Shown here piece after piece: positions 20,301 through 29,225 of a stretch of 64,000 nucleotides of DNA (position 1 is its first letter; each line of letters starts with the position of its first letter). The notes beneath the pieces were generated by a model. It worked only from the letters and a program-made list of their open reading frames with translations. It made no database searches and was not told the origin of the DNA. Source of the DNA: Mycobacterium genavense ATCC 51234 (GTDB taxonomy: Bacteria > Actinomycetota > Actinomycetes > Mycobacteriales > Mycobacteriaceae). The stretch lies in NCBI RefSeq assembly GCF_000526915.1, contig NZ_JAGZ01000006.1, forward strand, positions 124,001 through 188,000, given 5' to 3'. The position numbers and the translations under genes are program-made.

Positions 20301-21410
20301 ATGGAGATCGGAATATTCCTGATGCCGGCCCATCCACCGGAGCGGAGTCTCTACGACGCCACCCAATGAGACCTCGACATGATCGAACTGGCCGATCAAC
20401 TCGGGTACGTCGAAGCGTGGGTCGGGGAGCATTTCACCGTGTCCTGGGAGCCGATCTGCGCCCCCGACCTGCTGTTGGCGGAGGCGCTGCTACGGACGAA
20501 GTCCATCAAGCTTGCGCCCGGCGCGCATCTGCTGCCGTACCATCACCCGGTCGAATTAGCCGATCGGGTGGCCTATTTCGACCACCTTGCGCAGGGCCGA
20601 TTCATGCTGGGCGTGGGGGCCAGCGGGATCCCCGGCGACTGGGCGCTGTACGACGTGGACGGCAAGAACGGCGAGCATCGCGAGATGACCCGGGAAGCGC
20701 TGGAAATCATGCTGCACATCTGGACCGAGGACGAACCCTGGGAACACCGCGGAAAGTACTGGAACGCCAATGGAATCGCGCCGATGTTCGAGGGCCTGAT
20801 GAAGCGTCACATCAAGCCGTTCCAGAAACCGCATCCCCCGATCGGCGTCACCGGGTTCAGCGCGGGCTCCGAGACGCTTAAGCTGGCCGGCGAGCGCGGC
20901 TACCTGCCGATGAGCCTCGACCTCAACACCGAATACGTGGCGACACACTGGGATGCGGTGCTGGAAGGCGCCGAACGCGGTGGCCGCACCCCCGACCGTC
21001 GTGATTGGCGCTTGGTTCGTGAGGTTTTCGTCGCCGAGACCGACGAGCAGGCCTTCCGTCACGCCGTCGACGGAAGGATGGGACGTGCCATGCGCGAATA
21101 TGTGCTGCCGACATTCCGCATGTTCGGCATAACCAAGTTCTACAAGCACCATCCCTCGGTGGCCGACGACGACGTGACGGCGGAATACCTGGCCGAGAAC
21201 ACCTTCGTGGTCGGCTCGGTGGACACGGTGGTCGACAAACTCGAAGCCACCTACGACCAGGTCGGCGGATTCGGCCACCTGCTGGTGCTCGGATTCGACT
21301 ACAGCGACAACCCGGGGCCGTGGAACGAGTCACTGCGGCTGCTGGCCGAAGAAGTGATGCCCCGGCTCAACGCGCGCATTGCCAAGAAGCCCGTCGCGGC
21401 GATCGTCTAG
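20301..21410 (+). pseudogene. melF: MelF, LLM-class flavin oxidoreductase (Rv1936), in-frame stop
   Basis: A luciferase alpha-like monooxygenase, first gene of the mel2 locus (resistance to reactive oxygen and nitrogen species in pathogenic mycobacteria). The ATG at 20301 gives MEIGIFLMPAHPPERSLYDA, then codon 23 is TGA (20367-20369) where the family has Trp (ATQ-W-DLDMIELA). The frame is otherwise open to 21410, giving 369 residues, exactly the length of Rv1936. Motifs include GYVEAWVGEHF and GVGASGIPGDW. If the stop is real, translation could only restart at the internal ATG (20379), losing the first beta strand. Confidence 0.85.
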
Positions 21411-21435
21411 CGATCCTGGTCGGAAGGGCGAACCA

Positions 21436-23971
21436 ATGGCGGATCGCGAAGTCACCGTCGGGTATTCGGACGGAACGCACAAAACGATGCCGGTGCGGGC
21501 CGACCAGACCGTTGTGGATGCCGCCGAGGAACACGGCGTGGCGATCGTCAGCGAATGCCAAAGCGGAATCTGTGGCACTTGCGTCGCCACCTGCACGGCC
21601 GGCCAGTACGAAATGGGTCGCACCGAAGGCCTGTCTGACGTGGAGCGGGATGCGCGAAAGATCCTCACCTGCCAGACGTTTGCCACCTCCGATTGCCGGA
21701 TCGAACTGCAGTATCCGGCCGACGACAACGCGGCGCGCCTGACAGCCTGCGACGGTGTGGTGACCGGGGTCGACATGACGTCGCCCAGCACCGCAATGCT
21801 GCGGGTAAAGGTGTCACCGAAGGCCGGGGCGCTGAGTTACCAGGCGGGCCAGTTCGCCCAACTTCAGGTGCCGGGCACCAACACCTGGCGCAACTACTCC
21901 TACGCCCATCCCGCCGACGGAAGCGGGGAGCTGGAATTCATCATCCGGCTGCTGCCGGACGGCGTGATGTCGAACTATCTGCGCGACCGCGCTAGGTCCG
22001 GTGACCATATCGCCATGCGATGCAGTAAAGGCACTTTCGGCCTGCGCCCCGTCGTTCGGCCGGTAGTCCTGGTCGCCGGCGGCACCGGCCTGTCGGCGAT
22101 CCTCGCGATGGCGCAGAGCCTGCCCGCCGATACCGCCCATCCCGTCTCTGTGCTCTACGGCGTGACCTCCAGCGAAGACCTGTGCAAGCTCGACGAACTC
22201 GACGCGCTGGCCGAGCGGGTGCCCGCCGTGCAGGTGCACGTCATCGTCGCGCAACCGAACCCGGGCTGGAACGGACCGACCGGCCTTGTCACCGATCTGC
22301 TGAACGAGGCAATGCTGTCCGGCGGCGATGCCGACGTCTATCTGTGTGGTCCGGCCCGGATGGTCGAAGCCACCCGAACTTGGCTGGACAGCAACGGGTT
22401 CCATCGCGTCGGTCTTTACTACGAGAAGTTCGTCCCCAGTGGAGCGGCGCGGCGCCGCAGTCCCGTTCACCTCGATCACGCCGCCATCGACATCGCCGAT
22501 GTCCGCAGGCGTGGTCGTGGGACCGCGGTGGTCATCGGCGGCAGCATTGCGGGGATCGCCGCGGCGAAGGTGCTCACCGAGACCTTCGACCGCGTCATCG
22601 TGCTGGAAAAAGACGATCCGCATCGCCGTCGCGAGGGCAGGCCCGGCGCTGCCCAGGGCTGGCATCTGCACCACCTGTTGACGACGGGCCAGATCGAGCT
22701 GGAGCGATTCTTCCCCGGCATCGTCGACGACATGGTGCGCGAGGGCGTCTTCAAGGTCGACACGGCGGCTCACTACCGAATTCGCTTGGGCGGCAGCTGG
22801 AAGAAGCCCGGCACCAGCGACATCGAAATTGTCTGTGCGGGACGGCCGTTACTGGAATGGTGCGTACGACGTCGCCTTGACGACGAGCCGCGGATCGACT
22901 TCCGCTACGAGTCGGAAGTCGGCGACCTGGTCTACGATCGCGCCAACAACGCGATCGTCGGGGTTGCCGTCGGCAAGGACGGCGATTTCGAGGTGGTGCC
23001 CGCCGAATTCGTCGTCGACGCATCCGGCAAGAACACCCGGGTCCCGGATTTCCTGGACCGCATCAGCATCGGTGCTCCCGAGGTCGAGCAGGACATCATC
23101 AACTGCTTCTATTCGACGATGCAGCACCGGGTTCCGCCGGAGCGGCAGTGGCAGGACAAGGTCATGGTGATCTGCTACGCGTACCGCCCCTACGAGGACA
23201 CCTACGCCGCGCAGTACTACACCGACAGCACTCGCACCATCCTGTCCACCTCCCTGGTGGCCTACAACTGTTACTCGCCGCCACGCATCGCCCGGGAGTT
23301 CCGCGAATTCGCCGACCTGATGCCCTCGCCGGTGGTCGGAGAGAACATCGACGGGCTGGAACCGGCCTCGCCGATCTATAACTTCCGTTATCCGAACCAT
23401 GCTCTGGTTGCACTACGAGCGCAAGCGGCACCTGCCGCGGGCGCTGCTGGCCGTCGGCGATGCCTACACCAGCGCCGACCCGGTGTCCGGCCTGGGGATG
23501 AGCCTGGCGCTCAAGGAAGTTCGAGAAATGCAGCTGCTGCTGGCCAGATACGGCCCGGGCCATCACGATCTGCCGCGCCGCTACTACAAGTCGATCGCCA
23601 AGATGGCCCACTCGGCGTGGTTCGTGATCCGCGAACAGAATTTGCGGTTCGACTGGATGAAAGACGTGGACAAGAAGCGTCTCTTCTATTTCCGCATACT
23701 CACCTGGTACATGGATCGGCTGACGGGATTGGTGCACGACGACCTCGACACCTATCGCGAGTTCCTGGCCGTCCTGCACCTCGTCAAACCACCGCTGGCG
23801 CTGATGACGCCCGGAATCGCCGGCCGCGTCATCAGCAAGTGGGCGCGGACGCGCTTGTCGGGCCAACAGACGCTGATCGTCCGCAACTACGAAAATCGCA
23901 TGGTGCCCCTGGTCGACACCGCGAACCCGCTTGTGGCCGTGGGTAGTTCGGCTCCCAGCCATACCCGTTAG
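21436..23971 (+). pseudogene. melG: MelG, three-module ferredoxin/reductase/flavoprotein oxygenase (Rv1937), one frameshift
   Basis: About 844 residues. Module 1 (about 1-90) is a plant-type [2Fe-2S] ferredoxin with Cys41, Cys46, Cys49 and Cys79. Module 2 (about 95-335) is an FNR-like FAD/NAD reductase (RNYSYAHP for flavin, VAGGTGLSAI for nucleotide, VYLCGPARMVE at the end). Module 3 (about 360-844) is an FAD-dependent oxygenase/halogenase-fold domain (GGSIAGIAAAKVL and GDAYTSADPVSGLGMSLA). A single extra C near 23398 (AACCATG for AACATG) breaks the frame after NFRYPN. Electrons could pass from NADH to the flavin oxygenase within one chain. Length and order match Rv1937 of the mel2 locus. Confidence 0.85.
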
Positions 23972-23993
23972 ATCCTGGACAAGAAAGGCGAAG

Positions 23994-25052
23994 ATGTCGC
24001 AGGTTCACCGATTCTTGGACTGCCGGGGCACTCGGATCCATGCCGTGGAAGACGGCGAGGGCCCGCTGGTGGTGTTGCTGCACGGGTTTCCCGAATCCTG
24101 GTACTCGTGGCGTCATCAGATTCCCGTGTTGGCCGCCGCGGGCTATCGGGTGGTGGCAATCGACCAGCGCGGCTACGGGTGTTCGTCGAAGTACCGCGTC
24201 CAATCGGCCTACCGCATCAAGGAATTGGTCGGCGACGTCCTCGGCGTCATCGGCGCCTACCGTGCCGACAAGGCGGTCGTGATAGGTCATGACTGGGGTG
24301 CGCCGGTCGCGTGGACCTTCGCGTGGCTGCACCCGCACAGCTGCGCCGAGGTGGTCGGGATCAGCGTTCCGTTCGCGGGCCGCGGCGTGATCGGGTTGCC
24401 GGGCAGCCCTTTCGGCGAGCATCGTCCCAATGACTATCACGTCGAGCTCGCGGGCGAGAGCCGGGTCTGGTACCAGGACTACTTCTCCGCACAGGACGGC
24501 ATCATCGCCGAAATCGAGGAGGATGTGCGCGGCTGGCTGCTGGGGCTGACCTACACGGTCTCCGGCGAGGGAATGATCGCCGCCACCAAGGCGGCGGTCG
24601 ACGCCGGTGCCGATCTGGCATCGATGGACCCGATCGACGTGATTCGGGCCGGCCCGCTGTGCATGGCCGAACGCGCGAAACTCAAGGACGCCTTCATCTA
24701 TCCGGAAACAATGCCGTCCTGGTTCACCAATGCCGATCTCGACTTCTACGCCGCCGAATTCGAACGGTCCGGCTTCGGCGGGCCGTTGAGCTTCTATCAC
24801 AACATCGACAACGACTGGCACGACCTGGCCGACCAGGAAGGCAAACCGGTGACGCCGCCCGCCCTGTTCATCGGTGGCCAATACGACGTCGGCACCACCT
24901 GGGGCGCCGAGGCCCTCGAACGCGCGGCCGAGGTGATGCCGAATTACCGTGGGACCCACATGATCGCCGATGTCGGGCACTGGATTCAACAGGAGGCGCC
25001 CGAGGAGACCAACCGGCTGTTGCTCGATTTCCTGGCCGGGCTGGGTTCGTGA
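23994..25052 (+). CDS. ephB: Epoxide hydrolase EphB (MelH)
   Basis: An intact 352-residue alpha/beta-hydrolase; the ATG at 23994 follows GAAAGGCGAAG. It has the oxyanion HGFPESWYSW, the nucleophile Asp100 in GHDWGAPVAW, the acid in GGQYDVGTTWG and the catalytic His in VGHWIQQEAPEE. It opens epoxides to diols. Near-complete correspondence with EphB (Rv1938) is seen across recalled motifs. It lies 22 bases after melG and 19 bases before ribA1; the melI flavin reductase (Rv1939) that separates ephB and ribA1 in M. tuberculosis is absent. Confidence 0.92.
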   Translation: MSQVHRFLDCRGTRIHAVEDGEGPLVVLLHGFPESWYSWRHQIPVLAAAGYRVVAIDQRGYGCSSKYRVQSAYRIKELVGDVLGVIGAYRADKAVVIGHDWGAPVAWTFAWLHPHSCAEVVGISVPFAGRGVIGLPGSPFGEHRPNDYHVELAGESRVWYQDYFSAQDGIIAEIEEDVRGWLLGLTYTVSGEGMIAATKAAVDAGADLASMDPIDVIRAGPLCMAERAKLKDAFIYPETMPSWFTNADLDFYAAEFERSGFGGPLSFYHNIDNDWHDLADQEGKPVTPPALFIGGQYDVGTTWGAEALERAAEVMPNYRGTHMIADVGHWIQQEAPEETNRLLLDFLAGLGS

Positions 25053-25071
25053 GAAGGGCGGGCCGGCGCGG

Positions 25072-26133
25072 ATGAAAACCACCGATGTGCGCGTGCTGCG
25101 CGCGATCACCGCGATCGCCTCGGGCCAATCCGTTGTCGTCAAAGACGATTCGGACAGCGACGGTTATCTCGTCTTCGCCGCCGATGCCGCGACTGCGCCG
25201 CTGCTGGCCTTCATGGTTCGTCACACCTCCGGCTATGTGCGGGTCGCACTGCCGCAATCCGAATGCGAGCGGCTGAATCTCCTGCCGATGTGTCACCGGA
25301 ATTCCGCGCTGTGCGTGTCGGTCAACGTGCGCGGGACGGGCACGGGAATCTCGGCAACGGATCGCGCCCGCACCGTCGCCGCGCTGGCCTCCGGCGCCGC
25401 TGCCGCTTCGGATTTCCATCGTCCTGGACACGTGGTCCCGCTGCGGACCGGCACGGACGGAGTGCTGGGTCGGCGGGGGGCCGCCGAGGCGGCCGTCGAC
25501 CTCGCCGGTCTCGCCGGGCGACGGCGCGCGGCCACGCTGTGCGAGATCGTCTCGCGACGCAATCCCGCGCTGATGGCGCGCGGCGCCGAGTTGACGGAAT
25601 TCGCTGTCCAACACGGGCTGCCCGTCGTCTCGATCGAGGAGCTGGTGGCGTATCGGCGGCGCACCGAGCCTCAAGTGACGCGTCTGACGCAAACCGTCCT
25701 GCCCACCTGGGCGGGTGATTCGCGTGTCATCGGTTTTCGCGACGCCCACCACGGTGGCGAGCATCTGGCGATGATCGTCGGCTCTGCCGGCGCCGGAGTG
25801 CCGGTACCGCTGCACGTCCACGTCGAATGCCTGACCGGGGATGTGTTCGGTTCGAAAGCGTGCCGTTGCGGCGGCGAGCTAAATGGCGCCCTGGCACGGA
25901 TGTCGGCCCAGGGCAGCGGCGTGGTGATCTACCTGCGACCGCCCCGACCACCGCGGGCGTGCGGGCTGTTCGCCCGGCGTGCGGACCCGATGCAGGAGAC
26001 CGTGGCGTGGATGCTGCGCGATCTGGGGCTGTATGCCCTCAAGCTCTTTGATGACACGCCCGGTTTTGGCCTGGTGATGTTCGGGGCGATTCGCGAACAC
26101 GGCATCGGAAATACATTGGCGGCCGCGGGTTGA
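25072..26133 (+). CDS. ribA1: RibBA-like protein RibA1 (MelJ), degenerate motifs
   Basis: A 353-residue fusion of DHBP-synthase-like (about 1-200) and GTP cyclohydrolase II-like domains, the same length as Rv1940. The synthase core is recognisable (AFMVRHTSGY, GTGISATDRARTV, PGHVVPL), but the acidic DDEDRENE loop reads DDSDSDG and the GHTEA His is replaced (RGAAEA), so that activity looks lost. The cyclohydrolase part keeps the zinc Cys residues (ECLTGDVFGS, CRC) but lacks the GRGIGL segment. It may serve a non-catalytic or altered flavin role in mel2. The stop overlaps melK. Confidence 0.85.
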   Translation: MKTTDVRVLRAITAIASGQSVVVKDDSDSDGYLVFAADAATAPLLAFMVRHTSGYVRVALPQSECERLNLLPMCHRNSALCVSVNVRGTGTGISATDRARTVAALASGAAAASDFHRPGHVVPLRTGTDGVLGRRGAAEAAVDLAGLAGRRRAATLCEIVSRRNPALMARGAELTEFAVQHGLPVVSIEELVAYRRRTEPQVTRLTQTVLPTWAGDSRVIGFRDAHHGGEHLAMIVGSAGAGVPVPLHVHVECLTGDVFGSKACRCGGELNGALARMSAQGSGVVIYLRPPRPPRACGLFARRADPMQETVAWMLRDLGLYALKLFDDTPGFGLVMFGAIREHGIGNTLAAAG

Positions 26134-26900
26134 GCCATCCGGATCTGGTCGGCAAGGCCGCGATCGTCACCGGCGCCGGCGCCGGCATCGGCCTCGCGGT
26201 GGCGCAACGGCTCGCCGGCGAGGGTTGTCGCGTGCTGTGCGCGGACGTCGACGGCGCCGCGGCCGCCGTGGCCGCCGCCGAGATCGGCTCTGGCGCAATC
26301 GGGTACCGGGTCGACGTCAGCGTCGAGAAACAGGTCATCGGCATGGTAGAGGCCTGCGCGGCGTCGTTCGGCGGTGTGGACAAATTCGTCGCCAACGCCG
26401 GCGTCGTACACATGGCATCGCTGATCGACACCACCGTCGAGGACTTCGACCGCATCCTCGCGATCAACCTGCGCGGGGCGTGGCTGTGCACCAAACATGC
26501 CGCGCCCAAAATGATCGAGCGAGGCGGGGGAGCGATCGTGAACATGTCCTCGCTGGCCGGTCATATCGCGGTCGGCGGCACTGGGGCGTACGGCATGTCC
26601 AAGGCCGGCATCAGCCACCTCAGCCGGATCATCGCCGCGGAACTGCGTTCGTCCAACATCCGCGCCAACGCGCTGTTGCCGGCCTTCGTCGACACCCCGA
26701 TGCAGCAGACCGCGATGACGATGTTCGACCAAGCACTCGGGCAGGGCGGCGCGCTCGAGATGATCGCCCGCCTGCAGGGGCGGATGGCCACACCGGCAGA
26801 GATGGCCGGCATCGTGGCGTTCCTGCTGTCCGACGATGCGTCGATGATCACCGGGACCACGCAGATTGCGGACGGCGGGACTATCGCCGCGCTGTGGTGA
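26130..26900 (+). CDS. melK: Short-chain dehydrogenase MelK (Rv1941)
   Basis: A 256-residue classical SDR. It starts at a TTG (26130-26132) overlapping the ribA1 TGA, as a coupled start. Motifs are VTGAGAGIGLAVAQRL (cofactor), VANAGV, NMSSLAGH (Ser) and YGMSK (Tyr/Lys), ending TQIADGGTIAAL. The length is identical to Rv1941, the last mel2 gene. It probably oxidises or reduces a hydroxyl group on the mel2 substrate. It is convergent with mce3R, 76 bases apart. Confidence 0.88.
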   Translation: MSHPDLVGKAAIVTGAGAGIGLAVAQRLAGEGCRVLCADVDGAAAAVAAAEIGSGAIGYRVDVSVEKQVIGMVEACAASFGGVDKFVANAGVVHMASLIDTTVEDFDRILAINLRGAWLCTKHAAPKMIERGGGAIVNMSSLAGHIAVGGTGAYGMSKAGISHLSRIIAAELRSSNIRANALLPAFVDTPMQQTAMTMFDQALGQGGALEMIARLQGRMATPAEMAGIVAFLLSDDASMITGTTQIADGGTIAALW

Positions 26901-26976
26901 TCTCACACCGCCAGACATAAACCACGTCGACGATCCGCGGCGTGTCGTGTATGTGATGTAAGTGTCGCGAGCCTAA

Positions 26977-28188
26977 TCAGGCAGATTCGGACCGGCTGGT
27001 CAGAATCGACAGCGCGATCGCGGTGATTTCGTCGGCAACTCTGGCGTAACGGGTGAGATGCCAGGTGCGGGCGACATCTTCGATGAAGCTGATCGCCGCC
27101 GCAACCAGCAGCCGGGCCTCGACGACGCTGGTCTCGGGCACCATTTTGCGGATGAGCTCGATCCAGACGGCCTCGCGGTCGGCCTGGTTTCGCAGGTAAA
27201 CGTCTCGCACCTCGTTCGAAGCGTGCGGCAGTTCGGTGACCGACACGGCAACCAGGTCCGGGGCGTCCAGGCTGATGCGGACGTGGCCCTCGACGAGTGC
27301 GCGCAGCCGTTGCACCGCTTCGGAATTCGCACGGATGGCCCGGATGCACTCGAGGCTTCGCCATTCGTCGAGGCGGCGGATCAGCGCGTCCAAGATGGCC
27401 TGCTTGGACGAAAAGGACCGATACAGACCGGGACCCGCGATCCCGGCCCCCTTGCCGATCTCGCTGGTGCTGACGGCCGGATAACCGTGTGCGCGGAACA
27501 GTCGGGCGCCCGCGGCGAGCAGGGTCTCGTAGCGGGAGAACAGTACGGCTTCGTCGTCGCGGGCAGCCTCGAGCAGACGCAACTCGCAGACCTCGGGGGT
27601 CTTCGACGCGGCCATACACGCTTGGTACAGACGCTTTTTGAGCTCTTCGGCGGGCAGCGTCAGGCTGTGCCGTCCGAGGCTGGTCAGCGTGCTGGATACC
27701 GCCCACGCCCGCAGTTCCGAATGCTGCGGGCTCAGACCGGGCACCTCGAGCAGGACATTGTCGCGCATACCCGCCACGATCGCGTTGATGCGCCGCCGGA
27801 CCTCGGCCCGGTCGTCCTCGTTGACATAGCGGGACTCGCGTTGCCACAACACCGTCAACGATCGTGAGGCGATGGCCGCCGCGATCAAATCCGGAAGCTC
27901 GACGTTCAGGGGTCGCGGCGTCGGCTCGGCCTCGCCGTCGGTGAGGCGGCGCGCGCTCTGGTACTGGTCCTGGCCGGTACGGATCGCTTCGGCCAGCAAC
28001 GCCTGCTTGTTGTCGTAGTGGCGGTACAACGCCCGCGCGGTCACTCCCGCGGCCTCGGCGATGTCCTCCAACTTGACCGAATGGAAGCCGCGGTCGATGA
28101 AAAGCCCGACGGCCTGGTCCAGAATCTGCTGCTTTCGGTCCTTCGGGCGGCGCCGCACGGGCTGGGCGATGGTCTCCACCGACTTCAC
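26977..28188 (-). CDS. mce3R: Mce3R, double-TetR repressor
   Basis: A 403-residue protein made of two TetR units in one chain. The first HTH is [19 protein letters not shown] (about residues 41-59) and the second is [20 protein letters not shown] (about 236-255). Tandem TetR architecture at this length is characteristic of Mce3R (Rv1963c, 406 aa), which represses mce3, fadE17-18/echA13 and mel2. In M. tuberculosis it sits beside mce3, far from mel2; here it directly adjoins mel2. The gene is 4 bases downstream of an epoxide-hydrolase-like gene and shares its promoter, which carries a candidate Mce3R site (autoregulation). Confidence 0.88.
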   Translation of the reverse strand: MKSVETIAQPVRRRPKDRKQQILDQAVGLFIDRGFHSVKLEDIAEAAGVTARALYRHYDNKQALLAEAIRTGQDQYQSARRLTDGEAEPTPRPLNVELPDLIAAAIASRSLTVLWQRESRYVNEDDRAEVRRRINAIVAGMRDNVLLEVPGLSPQHSELRAWAVSSTLTSLGRHSLTLPAEELKKRLYQACMAASKTPEVCELRLLEAARDDEAVLFSRYETLLAAGARLFRAHGYPAVSTSEIGKGAGIAGPGLYRSFSSKQAILDALIRRLDEWRSLECIRAIRANSEAVQRLRALVEGHVRISLDAPDLVAVSVTELPHASNEVRDVYLRNQADREAVWIELIRKMVPETSVVEARLLVAAAISFIEDVARTWHLTRYARVADEITAIALSILTSRSESA

Positions 28189-28192
28189 CCCC

Positions 28193-28583
28193 TTACAGCT
28201 TCATTCCGCTCTGCTCCTCAAAGTCCGCAAGATCAAAGTAGTCGCTGAAGCGGGCGATCTTGCCATTCTTGACCTCGAACACGCCGGTGACCGGGAGCAC
28301 GACCTTCCGGCCGTCGTTCATCGTGAAGCAGTCGACACGTTCGACCAGCACCAGACCGGACTCGGCGGCCAGGGTGCGGATGTCGAGCTTGGCGTCGGAG
28401 AACGCGTCCAGAAACGCCTGAAAGACCGCGGATACCGGTGATTCCCTCGATCGGCTCCACCGGCACATTGTGATAGACCGCGTCGTCGGCAAAGCCGGCG
28501 CAGATGCTGTCCAGGCTGCGCGCCTGCCACGACCCCAGAAAGTCTCGGACAACTTTCTCGCTGGCTTCCCTTGTGTCGCTCAT
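28193..28583 (-). pseudogene. Limonene-1,2-epoxide hydrolase/SnoaL family, one frameshift
   Basis: About 130 residues: MSDTREASEKVVRDFLGSWQ, AVYHNVPVEPIEGITGIR, then after a frame change near 28435 VFQAFLDAFSDAKLDIRTL and FTMNDGRKVVLPVTGVFEV. The pattern fits the limonene epoxide hydrolase branch (compare EphG) of the NTF2-like fold. It is the first gene of the unit containing mce3R. An epoxide substrate would match the epoxide hydrolase EphB in mel2, but that is inference. Confidence 0.7.
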
Positions 28584-28679
28584 GCGAACGGCTCCTTTTC
28601 GTCAGACTATCAAAATACATCTTGTCGCATCAATCGCGCTACCACACAACATTTGATGCGTTGCTATTAGGGCCTTCAA

Positions 28680-28697
28680 CGTATCGCTTATAGACAT
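28680..28697 (+). promoter_or_regulatory. Candidate Mce3R operator, mce3R unit and SCP2/ALDH promoter
   Basis: CGTATCGCTTATAGACAT, 15/18 identical to the site upstream of yrbE3A. It lies 97 bases upstream of the epoxide-hydrolase-like gene that leads into mce3R, and 100 bases upstream of the SCP2-like gene on the other strand, so it could serve both directions. Confidence 0.6.
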
Positions 28698-28753
28698 AGT
28701 CGCAGCCGCGCGGTTGCCGCGGCACCGCGCCTCCCTCCTTCGGGTCACCAAGA

Positions 28754-28769
28754 CTTCCCGTTTGGGGTC
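28754..28769. promoter_or_regulatory. CCC/GGGG imperfect palindrome before the SCP2-ALDH unit
   Basis: CTTCCCGTTTGGGGTC has CCC and GGGG arms around a short centre. It lies about 30 bases upstream of the SCP2-like start. A similar G/C-run palindrome occurs before the P450 gene, on the other side of the LuxR/GAF regulator. It may be the binding site of that regulator; the evidence is position only. Confidence 0.3.
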
Positions 28770-28796
28770 TGACCATGGCAGCGCCACGGTGATTGC

Positions 28797-29225
28797 ATGC
28801 CAATCATGAGTTTCTTCACGGATTCCAGTGAGATCGACAAATACATCGGGGGAGTATTTCGCGAGGCGGGAGACCACCCGCAGTCCGGGCCCAAGTTCCG
28901 CGCTGCCAATATCGTGCTGCGGATCGTCTATACCGATCCGGCCTACGAACTCACTGTGGCGCTGCGCGACGATTTCCAAGCCATCTGCGGCCCAAGCGAT
29001 CTGAAGCCCGACGTGACGATGACGATGCCCGCCGACGTGGCGGACCGCTTTTGGCGCGGTGACTACAACCTGACCGTCGGCCTGGCCTAGGGCCAGGTCA
29101 AGGCCAAGGGGCAGATCGGCAAGATATTGGGGCTCATCCCGCTGACCAAACCGCTGTTTCCGATGTACCGAGCCAAGATCGCCGAAAAGGACCGCGCCGT
29201 GGCCCCGGAAAGTGGTGACCGGTGA
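28797..29225 (+). pseudogene. SCP2-like sterol/lipid-binding protein, in-frame stop
   Basis: A 142-codon frame beginning MPIMSFFTDSSEIDKYIGG. An in-frame TAG at 29088-29090 follows DYNLTVGLA, and the same frame then continues GQVKAKGQIGKILGLIPLTK to TGA at 29223-29225. The pattern of a SCP2 domain (VTMTMPADVADRFWRGDYN) with its C-terminal helix (PLFPMYRAKIAEK) is clear, and a Lys or similar residue is expected at the TAG. The ALDH start overlaps the final stop (GTGA). It probably binds or presents a lipid substrate to the neighbouring dehydrogenase. Confidence 0.7.

Noticed and set aside
10024-20369. UGA read as tryptophan (recoding), suggested by TGA at Trp positions in atoE and melF
   Set aside because: TGA ends many genes cleanly here (for example the P450 at 33314, ferredoxin at 33906, YrbE3A at 34983) and TGG is the normal Trp codon, so mutation or error is the simpler reading.
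20301-26900. The mel2 genes as a true lux (bioluminescence) operon
   Set aside because: MelF is only distantly luciferase-like and the acyl reductase genes luxCDE are absent; the match to Rv1936-Rv1941 explains the cluster.
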